A DNA stretch of 64,000 nucleotides. Origin: Plutella xylostella. Its lineage: Eukaryota > Arthropoda > Insecta > Lepidoptera > Plutellidae. Each line of letters begins with the position of its first letter. Position 1 is the stretch's first letter. The notes beneath the pieces were generated by a model that had not been told where the DNA came from, ran no database searches, and saw only the letters and a list, made by a program, of their open reading frames with translations. Below, one piece after another: positions 13,401 to 25,305 of this stretch. The DNA lies in contig NC_064002.1 of the NCBI RefSeq assembly GCF_932276165.1, forward strand, positions 2,852,001-2,916,000, given 5' to 3'. A program made the position numbers and the translations under genes.

Positions 13401-16400
13401 TATTTTGTGTGGTGCTGTTTTTAACATTGTGTCTACAAGTCTACACTAATATTAAAATTACGGTGTAAAGTACTATAATATTACGTGATGTGATTGCGTA
13501 AAAGAAAATAATATAACGTATTTGGAGTAAAATGGTATGGTAAGGATAGGGAAAAATTTGGTGACATGACGTATATGAAGAAAGATTACGGTGTAATACA
13601 CATTGTCTTTATTTTTACACTCCCTAATCATAGTCCACCAACCCGCACTAGGCCAGCGTGGTGGACTAGACCTAAAACCCTTCCTTCATTGGAAGGAGAC
13701 CCGTGCCCCAGCAGGGAGAACTGAGAGGAAATAACATGCTTCTAGAGTTGCCACATTTATACTTTTTATGTCAAATAATATTCTTAGTCTGTTTTACATA
13801 GTTATTGTAATGTAACACATGGTGTATCGTTTCCAGGTGAATGTTCCGTTCTCGGAGGACACGCACATCCAGTGCATGCAGAATACGAGCAGTGAAATAG
13901 ATTACTTCGTGTCCGTCGGGTCCACCACTAGGATCGAGGAGATGTTAGAAAATCATCCCGTAAGTACAGATTTTTTGAATAGAAATGAATAATTCAGAAG
14001 GGCTTACCGTAATCTCTTGTTTAATCATCTTGTTTGTTGTTGTTCATCTGTTTAATATTAAAAAAAAAACAGGATTGTTCTAAGTAATTTTACATATTGA
14101 AATGAGGATTCCTTGTAAAATATATTTTTTTATTCTGTTTCAGATGCTTGTGGGAGATATAAGTAGTAGAAGTTCACCAAGTGTCTTATCTCAGCCGCAA
14201 ACCAGCGAAATGTCTACGCCCGAAAAACTGCCATTCCAGGAGACTGGTAAGCTTTTATTCTTACTGAAAATGAAAATTGTTCTGAAGTAACTAATCATTT
14301 GTTCCTTCCATACGTCCGATTGCCGCTGACCTGACTGGTCAATCCTTTCACCACGATCACAAAGTGTGCGGGACCCTAGTCTATAGTTGTAGTGTTGGTC
14401 GACAAAAATCTTTCTCGACTAACGATAATAAAGATTAGTTTTTAGAAAACTGTTTATTTCAACTGCAACTTCGTAGAACTTTTTAAATAACCAAGTGATA
14501 GAATAAACAGCAGTCACAGCAGTGTAACAACACCCACTCCCCTTCAATTCCAGCATCAAGTAGCCCCGGGTCGCCGCGGCCGCGCACGCCGCCGCCGCGC
14601 TACGTGGACGGCATGCTGGCGCTGTGCAAGACCTGCGGCTACACCGGCTTCGACTTCAGCCGCTGTCAGAGGTCAGTAATAATCAGTATACCTAGCACAG
14701 GGCGCAAGGCAGCGCAATATGAGATAGACAGACGTAAGACGTATATCCACCCTTTGCAGTGCATGTGTTGCGGCCTTTGCTGAAAATGCTCGGCATACCG
14801 TAATGTATATTGGCATGACGGCAATAATGAGACGGCGACGTTTATTATGTAGAATTATAGATAGAGGATTTTTTGTCAGCTATAAAATTATGCTTGCACC
14901 CAGTCTAATATGAGTTTTTATTTTTTCCCCACAGATGTAAACGTATATTTACCGAAGAGCCAAAAAGCGTACCTGTGATGACCTCCAAAAAAGTCGAGAA
15001 GAAGAAGGAGCCAGAACGTGCCCATTCCAGTTTAGAAAAGACTAGGTATGTTCGAACCAAATATGTGGAACTCTGCGATCGTCACTCAGAGTAATCCTCA
15101 CTTTAAATAGTTCATGTTCTGACATAATCAATAGAATCAGATAAATTTTATCGATGAATATTTATCGTCCATCAGAAAAGGCAAAATTAAGTGACACGCA
15201 CAAAGCCGACCCTAAATAGGGATTGAGCTAGGATGAAGAACACTATTTTAAAAGTGAAAATACGTTAAATCTATTTTTCTTTTCCAGTCTTCTTGGCATT
15301 GAAGGTGGAATAAAGTTGAATCTGCTGAAGGGCACAGTCAAAGCTACCAACAGCAAGACTCCCGTAAGTATATTTTGTTTTAGAAGTTTTAAATAAGAAG
15401 CATGTGTTATATATACGAAGTGTGAATACATTATTTCTATGTTATTAAATGTATACATTTTATCTATATTAAAATTAATCATTATAATTATATCTATAAG
15501 TACATATATATAACACATGCATGTGCTTAAATGATCGCTCTTAGCGAAAGGCCGCCTATTGATCCGCATATTATTCGTAGTCATTGAACTAATATTACTA
15601 GCGTATAGAAACGACACCGCAAACTTGACATTTGCGCTATGCTTTATTGCCTCTCGGTAACAACGCATTCATTCTGTAACTGGAATCTACATCCGATTCC
15701 GCGTTATTCTATGGGAATCTACGACTTGGTCGCGCGCCCTTGCTTCATATGGAACACAGATTTTATTCGCTTTGTATATTCTAGTAGTAATGATCGTAGT
15801 ATATTTTTTATTAAACTTTATTATTCTGTTATTTTACTATGGTGACCAATAAGACATGATCTAATGTATTAATTCCCACTCAGAATGCGCAAGAGAAGAA
15901 GCCGGCCAGAGTGCGCAAGCCGCGCGGCAAGCAGCCTGAGCCGGAGCCCGTGATACTCACGCTCAGCTCCGACGAGGAGGACTCCAACAGCTCTATGATT
16001 GGCAGCCAAGTAAGTACTATAAGCCCCAGTTTCACCATTCTGTGGTAGATCATTAAGGGATTAGTCGTTGACTTTTTAGACCAGATGTGTCATGAATTTA
16101 GTATGGAGATGGCGTAAGGTCCGTACATTGCAGGAACCTTGTCGTATTAATGTTATAATATTATTGTTAATCCGATTCCGTTGAGAAACACTTGGCTCCC
16201 TAATAACATATTGGTAGGTGTAGACAACATTTGATAGATGTCACATTAATCCATTTGTCAAAAGTTGTGTTTTTCATACAATCATATTTTATTTTTTTTA
16301 CAGCCTGAATATTCTTCTTTGGTGAGCTTGAAGGAGCCTTCGCTGAGTGAGATTGAAGCATGGACACCTGACAGTGGAATCGGCATGGATGGTAAGTTAG

Positions 16401-19400
16401 ATTTTTGCAGTATTTTAGTTATTAAAAATGTATTTGATGATAAAATGTATAACAGTCATAAAATATGCCAGGCACTCATAAAGGCATGCCATTTAATTAA
16501 GTACTCATAAACTTAAAATATCAGTTTAAAAAAATAGTGCGAGTGATTAGTAGATCTCAGTAAAGAGAGATAAATATAAAAAATCAATATATTTATCTGA
16601 CTTTATTTACTGACTTCTTTCGATGCTCTTGTTCTACCCGTAGTTCTATATTTGTTTAAAGTAAACCGTACTTGGGTTCTTGTTCTAGCTCTTCATCTGA
16701 GTTACGAGTTTTGGTTTATACAGATCACGAAAAAATTTTGTTATACCTATCTATATCCCTTTCCACGGGTAAAGTCATCTGACAGGGCCCTTATTACATT
16801 CGAATAAGGGTAGTTATGGTTTGCATCAGATTCGTGAGCACAAGTTTCGATCCTCCGTATACGTTGCGTATCGTCAACTGTCACTGTCAAAATGCAAGGC
16901 AAAGTTAGTTCCAAAGGTGACATTTGTTTTTTCCATATGTTAGGTGGAATTTCACCAAACGCTAAACGTATTTAGTAGCCTGTCATACGTCTGTCAGTTA
17001 GTACAAAATGTATTTAAAATTTGATTTGAATACGTTTAGCGTTTGGTAAAAGTGATCCTTCGTGTAGATTCGAAAATAGTATCGAATCCTATGCTCGCTG
17101 CACAGATGTCTTTCCCCGTGGAACGGGATATAGTTCACAGATTATAAGTTTGCGTCCCGTTCCTGTGTCGTCGTGATGAGGCTGTTTTTAATTAACAGCG
17201 TGCGGATTTCATCATGCATGCGGGACGCCATTTTCCCGTATCCCGCGGGCATATTCCACAAGTTCCAATGAATACTTGTATGAACACGTGCGTGGTCCCG
17301 CGTGGGTGATGAAATCCGCATGCTGTTAAAAACACCTCCTTCCTCAGAATAATAAAACTCACAGTATTTTCTTAAACTCAGATACTAGGTACATTGACAG
17401 ATTCTGAACTGTTCATCAACAGTCGATTGTCCCGCGAAGTGACCTATCGTTCTATTATTGGCGGGACAATCGACTGTTGATGAACCGTTCAGAATCTGTC
17501 AATTTAGTAGGTATTTAAGACAAAATATTAAGCGTTAATATCATACTCAGAATAATCACGGCCACGCGCTTGTTTCCATGACCTTTCGAGCTGTCCTTTT
17601 CCTCAGAATAATAACGATCTCGCCGTAGTCCCATCACTAGGCTTTATTCTGAGCTGTCATCTGTCAATAGTGATGTACACATTCGTTAGTGATGGGGAGG
17701 AGGCAATAGAGTTGTACTAAAACCGGAAGGGCTGCCCTCTGAGGCAATGACTTCTTAAACAGAGCCTTTTATGTATATGCGTTTATAACATCATACTCAG
17801 AATAATCACGGCCACGCGCTTGTTTCCATAACCGGCGAAAATATTTTTGAGCTGTCCTTTTCCACAGAATAATAACGATCTCGCCGTAGTCCCATCACTA
17901 GCCTTTATTCTGAGCTGTCATCTGTCAATAGTGATGTACACATTCGTTAGTGATGGGGAGAAGGCAATAGTGTTGTAAAAACCGGAAAGCCCCTTCTGGG
18001 TCCTGGCTTTTTTTTTAAGTGTTGGTTTTTGTTGGCACACCTATTATTGTCATCATAACGCCTTATTTTTTATGAGCGATCTGAATACTTCCTTTTGTTT
18101 AAGCCAATCCTCAACACGGACTTATCATTACACAATTTTTATTAATTAAAAATGATAATAATTTCGAACCGCTATTTCACATCACTACCGTATCCTCCCA
18201 TCACTAGCACTTGTTTGACATCACTATTGACACTTGACAGTTCGATTTCGTATCGTATCGTGCGCCATTCTTTTTGTCACACAAATGCGGTTCGAAATAA
18301 CTCAAATAACGTAATAACAACGTGTTTATCATGTTTCGTGACAATTTAGTTAGTTCTAAAGGTAAAACGCTTTATTGTGATATTGAAGCAAACAGTGTCT
18401 GAGGGCTAAAACGACAAGCATTCGTAGCCGCAGGAATGTGCTTACATTGCTATAACATAACATAAAAACCATGAGTTCCCGTGAATAATGTAATAATAAT
18501 ACACAGCGAATATGCATTGTTTTTCCAAGGATTATACTGTGAATCAAAATTCCGGCATTTCATTTATGTTCATAGTAACCCAAGCCTAAAATGAAAAAAT
18601 ATTTTTCTGCACTTCAAATTTATTATACTATATTAGGTTAACAAGCGGCGATGTCCTATGTTTAAATTCATATGTATAGGTGGTAGAACTGTCTGCATGA
18701 TGGGTCAAATAAACAAACCATTAGTGGTTCCGGTCAACAAACCATGCAGTTTACCAATACTTATACTAATTTTAATTTTTCAGTCTTACATCTCACATTT
18801 TTCAATCGTCTGCTGTTTTAGAAACTTAGAAAATTAAACATGAAAGTGTTGGAATACATTTGCCTAGTTGGACTTAAATTAACTTGGTAGTAATTATTGG
18901 TATTTAGTGGGCTTTTTAAACTGAGTGGCGGTAGCTGCATTGAGTGACATCTCACCTGGTGCGATTAAGGTCCCCCTGACTTACAATCACTTTTACAATG
19001 AAGGAAAACATTGTGAAGAAACCTGCATGTCTAGATATTGCTAAGAAGTGTTCTATGACCCATTTAAACTCAGTATAGGCATATATAGAATTCAGAAGGC
19101 CTAGCACGGGACACATGAAGGCCATACACACGTCATGAAGTGACTAAACTTTTCCATCACATTCACTCTCAAAGCCGTCTCGCACCCCATGCAAGGCCTT
19201 CTCTGTGTTACAGTTATGAAACGTAGTATGATTACCACATCATCAAACAGTGTTTTAATATGTAAATAAGAATAAAAACCTAATTTAAGTGAATAGAATG
19301 TACAAATGTTAAATTTGATTAGCAGAAAGCAGTAGAGATGATGTCAGTCAGGGTCCTCTGCAGGGCGTGGTCACATCGTTCAACTGCAGGACTATCAGGA

Positions 19401-22400
19401 TCGGTTCCTACAGATACACTCCTAAGGAAAAGGTGAGTTGTTCAGCTTATTGCCTTACCTCTGTATTCTGATTGCTAATGGACTCTACTTTCTTAACCTA
19501 ACTTCAAATAGCTATAAGATAATGGGTTATTTATGATTATTGTTGGCACTATAGGTGTGTAATAATACTACTGCACATATTTTTTTTTGTATTAGTCAGT
19601 AGACTATCCAAATAATTGATTCAATAGGAAAATAAAATGTTATGTGCCACAGGCTGGTACACACTGCTACATTGGAAATTGTTGAAAGTTTCTATGTAAT
19701 TTGTTTCACTGTCTTCAATTATTGTTTTTGTGCCAACAGATTTACATATCAAGTAAGGGGATAAAAATAGTGGCACCATCACTGAAAGACGAGAGTCGAG
19801 ATGTAGCACTTCAGATACAACTCAAAGAAGTGGTGAGAATATTGGTGCACTTTGGGAAAGGGCTACCTGTGATATTTCTGTACACCATGAGCAAATGTGG
19901 AGTTTACATCAGAAAAGCTCTGGAAATGACTGATGAATCGGGGCCTTACTATAATCCTATTTCTAAAATAGACCCCTTCAAAAGAATAACACTACTGCCT
20001 GAAAGCATTTCAGAAGATGCTAAAGTGACATTGAAAACATTATTTGGTAAGGTTATGGATGAATTAAACGCCCGCGAGGCTAATGACATTCTTGTTAGAA
20101 CTTGTCCTAAAGAAGGCAATAATGTCACAAAAATGGCAACAAGATCATCAAGTGCTTCCAATGCTGCTGCTAAAAGGTAATTGTATTTTAATGTATCTCA
20201 TAAGTCTATAGTAAATGGTCTCTGCACCAATCTGAAAAGTCTGGCGACTGATAGCCAGATCAACATTTTAAAGAAACTCAGAAGTCTTATCATTTACTTA
20301 TCCCATGCAGGGTCGCTCTGTTGCTATCTCTACATTGAGACGTTTTTCTAAGATAAGAGAAAACATTTGTGTCATGCACATTGTAAACTGTTAGGGCAAA
20401 CGACACACAATATTTTAATTTTACAAAATCTCCTTCCTGTTGTTTTACTAATTACATCACTATTTTTGTTGCAGCTCGCCAGCTGATATTAGACAGATTT
20501 TAATTTACCCGCCTGGGAAAGGAGGAATTCCCATCAACACTGAAGACTACATGTGTCTAGCCCAAGATCAATTTCTGAACGACGTGATAATTGATTTTTA
20601 CCTGAAACATCTTGTGCACGACATTTTAACGCCAAGTCAGAGGGAAAAGACTCATATTTTTAGTACTTTCTTCTATAAGAGGCTGACAACTAAACCTAGT
20701 AAAGTGAATAGGAATTCAAACCCGCACGAGTGGGACAGTAGCCTGACGCCCGCACAGAAGCGACACGTCAGAGTCAAGACGTGGACCAAAAACGTCAACA
20801 TCTTCGACAAAGACTTTGTTGTGGTGCCAATCAACGAGAATTGCCACTGGTTTGTGGCGATCATCTGCTTCCCCAACCAGGAGGGCTGTCGTAGCATGAT
20901 TGACAACAGAGTGGTCAATCCCCAAGAGATTAAGAAAAGAGGTAAAGATAACATTTTCTCTTACAATATTTAGATAATTAGATGGAATGAAATGTATTGG
21001 CTAACCAAATCTGCATGTACTCTGTCCTATATTATAAATGGATTATAGTAGATGTATAAATTTTATTCCAGAGCGACGGTCATCAGTGCAACAGATAGGG
21101 AGCACCACGATCACGCCGCTGACTAAACAAGAACAGCTTACATTAAGTTGTGACTCTGATAATCTTAGCGAACGTGATGAAGCTGAAGCAGAGGTAAGAT
21201 ACATTACCACCACCATTGTACTTATAGCTCTTCAATGCTGTTTGCCTGAAATAAAGAATCTCGAATTTACAATATTGTATACCATTGGGGAAATCCATGA
21301 TGAACCTATTTGTCATTCATAGGGCAGGCATTAAGACCCAGGACCCTTTCCCCAATAGCACTGTGTTGTTTGTATTTTATATGAGTTACTTACTTATTTC
21401 TTTCAGGAGAGTGATTTAGACATGCAATGTGATTCAGACGAAGAAGAGCCTGATAAAGTAATTCCTGAAAAGAAAGTGGAGCCACTGCCAGTCCGGCGAA
21501 ATGAACCAATAAAACAGTAAGATTCATAATAATTTCATCATAATCTAGCATGAGTCCATCCGCCACTGTTTCTTTATCTGCAGGTCATAAGACTGACCAT
21601 AATCAGATGGCTTATCGCATTATTCCCTACTATGGTTAAGCGTCCTTGAGTAATTAAACGATAATTGTTAATGAATGCTGTTTATATTTCAGGCCATGCA
21701 TATTGATCTTCGACTCCCTGGCCGGAGCGTCGCGGTCGAGAGTGGTGGCCACCCTCAGGGACTACTTGACCTGCGAACATCTAGCTAAAGTAAGCATAAC
21801 CCAACTATACCGTGGAATACTTTACTAATCACTTATTTACATTGGGTATTATTATTATGAATTTCTGTATGATGTGAATAATGTATTTCTTTGTCCCCCA
21901 GACGTCACAAAACAAGGTATTCAACAAGGACAATATAAAGGGAAGCTGTCCAAAGATCCCGCAACAAAACAACTTCACAGATTGTGGCTTGTATTTGTTG
22001 CAATATGTAGAACAATTTTTTAAGGTAATGACTATTTTTTTTTACATATAATTGCTCTGTTAAGTTTGCAATAGTTCACTGTATAAAAAATTTACACATT
22101 TATTAATTGTATATTTGATTTCAGGACCCAATATTAGATTACAGTTTGCCAATAAAGCAATTGCAGAATTGGTTTGAAGAAATTGTGGTGACTCGGAAGA
22201 GAGAAGAGATTTCAAAGTTATTGAAAGTTCTGATGCACAAGTACAACCCAGAATCTCATTTAGCTCTGCCCGACATTGCATTTCCTACTTTAAATGGTGA
22301 GTAAGCTGAAAGCATTCAACTATAGCCCTGTTTCTAGCTTCAGCTGCCATTTTGAACTACTACAGTTTATCGACATTTACAAACAACTACAGTTTATCGA

Positions 22401-23073
22401 CATTTAAAATTTCTTATAAAAACTCAGCTACAAAGTTTCTATAGAGAAACAAAAATGTAGAGCACAGGTTAATTAGAATGACGCTCCGAGTCACCTATAC
22501 CTATTAACTTTTATATAATAATAATTTTCAATGATTTTTACAGGTAAACTAATAGAGACTGAAGATCAGGAAGATGATGAGAAAAGCCTTTCCGGTACAA
22601 GTAAACCAAAGGATGGAAGCGAGTCAAGTAATGGCCCCGCCACCCCCACGCTTACATTTGTCAAACAAATAGCCACCGGGGACATCCTTGTGAAGAGGAC
22701 TTTTAACGACTCCTCGGAAACCATACATCTAAGGAAAACTATAAGACTATCAAGTGATTCCGAAAACAGATCGGTAGTGCAGATTAAACCTGAGTTCGTA
22801 AAGAAAAGTGACAATGAAGCGCAAATAATGAGACCTATAAAATGTAGTAGTGATTTAGTTAAAGACATACAAAATTCCCTAATGGGAACGAAAAATAAGA
22901 CTTATGGTGATAAAAAATACGGTGTAAATAATCAGAATGTTTCCAGTGTGAACTTTATAAGACAAAGTGCAAGTGAAAGTGAAACAAATTCATTTCTTAA
23001 GACTAAAAAAATTAATAAAATGGACGACCCAGGAAATGAAACATGCAAAAAATTTAAAAGAAATGAATGTTGA
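4439..23073 (+). CDS. velo: SENP6/7-type SUMO protease (Ulp1/C48 family), velo-like, 28 coding exons
   Basis: Exons: 4439-4570, 5007-5219, 5768-5878, 7271-7360, 7834-8034, 8449-8604, 9332-9484, 10287-10367, 10617-10784, 10895-11568, 11789-11889, 13209-13360, 13837-13959, 14144-14246, 14554-14671, 14935-15045, 15288-15363, 15884-16009, 16304-16391, 19326-19432, 19740-20176, 20475-20941, 21072-21193, 21407-21516, 21693-21789, 21902-22024, 22125-22296, 22544-23073. They total 5,142 nt, exactly 1,714 codons. The enzyme removes SUMO, in this subfamily especially poly-SUMO chains, from nuclear proteins. The C48 peptidase core spans about residues 1030-1520: catalytic His1298 (NENCHWFV), Asp1414 (ILIFDSLAGAS), Cys1467 (TDCGLYLLQ) and the oxyanion Gln near 1461. 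As in SENP6/7, the catalytic lobe is split by an acidic loop (exons 21072-21516). The N-terminal 600 residues are poly-Gln/poly-Pro; residues 844-860 form a CxxC-x9-CxxC zinc ribbon; 944-954 (VILTLSSDEED) fits a SUMO-interaction motif. The ATG follows a splice acceptor in good context (TTGCGATGG). Joining of the N-terminal half to the protease is supported by phase but not proven. Confidence 0.88.
8100..8300 (-). mobile_element. tRNA-derived SINE fragment, antisense, in SENP-like intron
   Basis: Read on the minus strand, the segment shows GGTGGTAGCTCAGC (A-box-like) and GGTTCGAATCTCGGC (B-box-like) about 45 bp apart, the internal RNA polymerase III promoter of a tRNA-like SINE head. A non-tRNA body follows. 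It lies between the exons ending at 8034 and starting at 8449. The acceptor-stem pairing needed for a real tRNA is not evident. Confidence 0.6.
9150..9268. mobile_element. Fold-back MITE (119 bp)
   Basis: The ends are inverted repeats: TAGTACGGGGCGCATTTAAG at the left and, reversed, TAGCACGGGGCGCCATTAAG at the right. Both arms run on into GACGTGAC, and inner sequence (GCGCTC/GAGCGC) also pairs. A diverged relative (tagcacgggacacat) is at 19100-19200. The element ends about 60 bp before the exon at 9332. Confidence 0.7.
12078..12910. mobile_element. 833-bp non-autonomous DNA transposon, copy 1 (TA target)
   Basis: Terminal inverted repeats begin CAGTTCTCCCATATTAATAA at the left and, reversed, CAGTTCCCCAAAATTGATGA at the right. 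Similarity continues for about 60 bp (ATGCrCATA, AAATCTTCG, GTCG..TTCCCG). Each end is flanked by TA, the usual Tc1/mariner-type duplication. A second, right-truncated copy lies at 31511-32340. The interior is AT-rich with no transposase. It sits in the SENP-like intron 11890-13208. Confidence 0.75.
13025..13160. mobile_element. MITE family with GCATGCGGATTT ends, copy 1
   Basis: The left end carries GCAGCATGCGGATTT and the right end, reversed, AACAGCATGTGGATTTCATC. The middle is GC-rich (gcgggattgccccgcacgc). A clearer copy of the same family lies at 17182-17336. This copy ends about 50 bp before the exon at 13209. Confidence 0.6.
16942..17060. mobile_element. About 120-bp MITE with AACGCTAAACGTATT ends, copy A
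   Basis: The left arm reads CCAAACGCTAAACGTATTTA and the right arm is its near-exact reverse complement (AATACGTTTAGCGTTTGG), flanked by GGTGGAATTTCA and AAAAGTGATCC. A second copy at 30248-30374 in an SRRM1 intron has the same arms and the same core (CGTCTGTCAGT.TGTACAAAAT). Confidence 0.8.
17182..17336. mobile_element. MITE family with GCATGCGGATTT ends, copy 2
   Basis: The terminal inverted repeats are GTTTTTAATTAACAGCGTGC at the left and, reversed, GTTTTTAACAGCATGCGGAT at the right, continuing into GATTTCATCA on both sides. The inner part contains GC-rich blocks (cccgtatcccgcggg). It is the same family as 13025-13160. Confidence 0.75.
17362..17531. mobile_element. Long hairpin (MITE) with about 46-bp near-perfect inner arms
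   Basis: Bases from 17393 (ATTGACAGATTCTGAAC, then CAACAGTCGATTGTCCCG) pair with their reverse complement ending at 17503, with one visible mismatch and a loop of roughly 20 bp. Weaker pairing extends outward to about 17362 and 17531 (TTTTCTTAAA / TTTAAGACAAAA). The near identity of the arms suggests recent insertion or maintenance as a cruciform. Confidence 0.75.
17541..17975. repeat. Direct duplication, two copies of about 185 bp, period 250
   Basis: The block starting tcatactcagaataatcacg at 17541 is repeated at 17791 with high identity through gtgatggggag.aggcaatag and aaaaccgga. The main differences are a small insertion in copy 2 (ccggcgaaaatattttt) and a few substitutions. Each copy holds an inner inverted pair, CCCATCACTA / TAGTGATGGG, so each may itself be a fold-back element. 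Confidence 0.75.
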
Positions 23074-23339
23074 AACTTAAGCCTGTCCATCTACCACACC
23101 TATTAAATTATTTTAATTAAGTGTATAGTTGTTTGATCTTGTAAATATTAGGTTATTAAGTGTAACGTGTATTTAATACTATATCTATTTTATAGTAATG
23201 TAAAGAACTGTAAAAGTTTACCTGTGTATTATATTAGTACTCTATACAAATATAAACATGAAAGTTAATATTAATATGCGACTTTAATCTTTCCTTTTTG
23301 TTACTTTTTATAGTTAATGAGATTGTCTGATAAGCTCTC

Positions 23340-23365
23340 CTAGACACAAAAATAAATACACAAAA
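23340..23365 (+). terminator. Candidate poly(A) signal of the SENP-like gene
   Basis: AATAAA occurs at about 23350 (aaaaataaataca), 280 bp after the stop codon. The AT-rich stretch from 23074 is taken as 3' UTR. No other good AATAAA is nearer, though variant signals exist around 23100-23270. Confidence 0.45.
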
Positions 23366-23877
23366 TTTTAAAAATCTTTTTGTTTAGATAAAACCCTCAC
23401 TAGCACTTTCAGGGTCTATTTCAAGGTTCCGAAGTTTACTGAACTCTACAAGCTCTAATTGGTCGATAAATTGATATAAATTATCAATCATACTTCGAAG
23501 TAAGAAAACTAGTATCTTATTTAATGAATTTGAGAGTAATAAGTACCTCCTACACTCACGAGCAATGAAACAGTTCCAGTGAAGATAGCACAAAATTACT
23601 CCTAAACGGAAAATTGAAGTACCTAACTATTCTATTACATCGTCACCTAGTGACAAAAGTTCCTTAAATAAAATAGATTGAAAAAAAAAACTATTCTATT
23701 AGTAATATGTCAATGATTCTTATGATTTTTTTGCTTGGATAATCCTAAAACATAGGTAAATATTTTGTAGTTGGTCTGAGGTAAATATCAGATAGTGATA
23801 AAAAATATAGAATGCAGGGGCAGGAAACGCGTTACTTGTGCAGAGTCAGTGTTGTTAAGTTCAAACGTCCGTGTAAA

Positions 23878-23952
23878 GGTACTATTCCGTGCATCGCGCG
23901 CCGCCCGCGGCTTACGACATAGTACGACAGTCGCGATGCACGGAATAGTACC
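23878..23952. repeat. Perfect 21-bp inverted repeat (hairpin)
   Basis: GGTACTATTCCGTGCATCGC plus one G at the left is matched by its exact reverse complement ending in AATAGTACC at 23952, with a GC-rich 33-bp loop. The motif recurs loosely (cgtaccattccgtgga) at about 24122. Confidence 0.75.
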
Positions 23953-24686
23953 CCCATTCGACCCCCGCCAGCGACAAATCCGCGGATTGGCGCGCCTTTA
24001 AACGTCAGGATTGCGCAAATGCGCAGCCACGGCGTGTATTGTACGAACCTTCTCGTTTTCAGTTTGGGACTCGATTTAAGCACCCCATTCACTTCATGCA
24101 CCGCGAGCCGAGCCCCGAGCCCGTACCATTCCGTGGACAAATCCGTAATCGCCCACACACACCCCCTTTAGTATTTTTATAATGACAATTAACTATTTAA
24201 ATTGTTTAAAGAACTTGAGATATCTTAAACCTAAGTTCCACGATACAGGGTTCGCCTAGTGTGGATTTTGCAGTCACATTACAAATGTACTTGAACAATT
24301 TGTTAATAAACGTTTTTTACTATACTTACTTACACTACATGAGCCCCGAGTTGCAAACCAGTCGATTGTGAACTTTACGATCCTTGCACAAGGAACATAA
24401 TTATTACTACTATCGTGGCGCTCGCGTCCCGAGACGGCGAGCGCTGCGCCGAGCCGCGAGGCGCACCCACCAACCCATCCGGCGCCACTGCTAACACCCA
24501 TCACTGGGCACACCGGAGCTCGACTGCAGATGCAGCCATCCCTACCGGAACGATCCTCGGATCGCCCGGTTGACGCCTTCAGAGACGATGCGTCTCTGAT
24601 TTCTAGCGCCTGATCAAAAAGTGGCTACTACTCGTACTAGGGTGGTGTGGTCAGTGACCACATCCACCTGGATCCGGCTCGAAGGA

Positions 24687-25305
24687 CCATGAAAAGGCTT
24701 GGTAGCCTTATGTTCGGATCGCTGGTAGTAGAAGCAATGTTTAATTGGTATATTACAAGGGTCATTGACATAGAAGAGAACTTAATACCGCGATGTAGTT
24801 TACGGGATAGTGACATCTATGTAAATACTACTTGATAACTGAACATACCGCCCACCAAGAACGTACGTTATTTATTACCACCCTCACCATGAGGTCAAGG
24901 GGGTAACTCCACAAGATGCATGGACTTGATAACAAGCTGATAAGGACCTACATGCATCCTGTGTGCTATAAGATGTGGCTGGTATATACAGTTATTTACA
25001 TTCATTTTTAGTTACAATATAATTTTGATAAGTGCTAATTTACAATATAATTTTGATAAGTGCTAATTTACAATATAATTTTGATGGGATCTTCTGTCTT
25101 CGCTGTTGTCACTGGCACCGCTGAAGTGGCAGGCGATAGGCACGATGACGCTCCGCTCGTGAATGTCACCGCTGGCATCCTGTCACCGAGTGCACTGGAC
25201 CGCTGTTGCTGGGGCCGCTGACTCCGGTTAAGTTGACCCGAAGCGCGCCTTGAATGAAAAGGCTTGGTAGCCTTATGTTCGGATCGCTGGTAGTAGCAGC
25301 CAAGG
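24687..25305. repeat. Direct duplication of a 45-bp block, about 565 bp apart
   Basis: TGAAAAGGCTTGGTAGCCTT and the following atgttcggatcgctggtagtag occur at both about 24689 and about 25254. The spacing and following sequence differ, so this looks like two fragments of one retroelement, not LTRs. Confidence 0.6.
25013..25085. repeat. Tandem repeat, 27-bp unit, about 2.7 copies
   Basis: The unit ttacaatataattttgataa followed by gtgctaa is repeated head to tail and ends in a partial copy (ttacaatataattttgat). It lies in the repeat-rich region upstream of SRRM1. Confidence 0.7.

Larger units (their letters stand above)
16392..19325 (+). other. Intron rich in short DNA transposons
   Basis: This 2.9-kb intron separates the SUMO-interaction-motif part of the SENP-like gene from the protease core. 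It contains a 120-bp MITE (16942-17060), a GCATGCGGATTT-type MITE (17182-17336), a long hairpin (17362-17531), a 185-bp direct duplication (17541-17975) and a relic near 19095-19200. I see no open frame with coding character. Confidence 0.65.

Noticed and set aside
18152..18349. 65-codon open frame in the SENP-like intron
   Set aside because: Ser/Ile/Thr-rich AT-driven frame without splice borders or homology that I can see.
23832..24158. 108-codon minus-strand open frame near 24 kb
   Set aside because: It covers hairpin and LINE debris, has no recognisable domain and overlaps repeats seen elsewhere.
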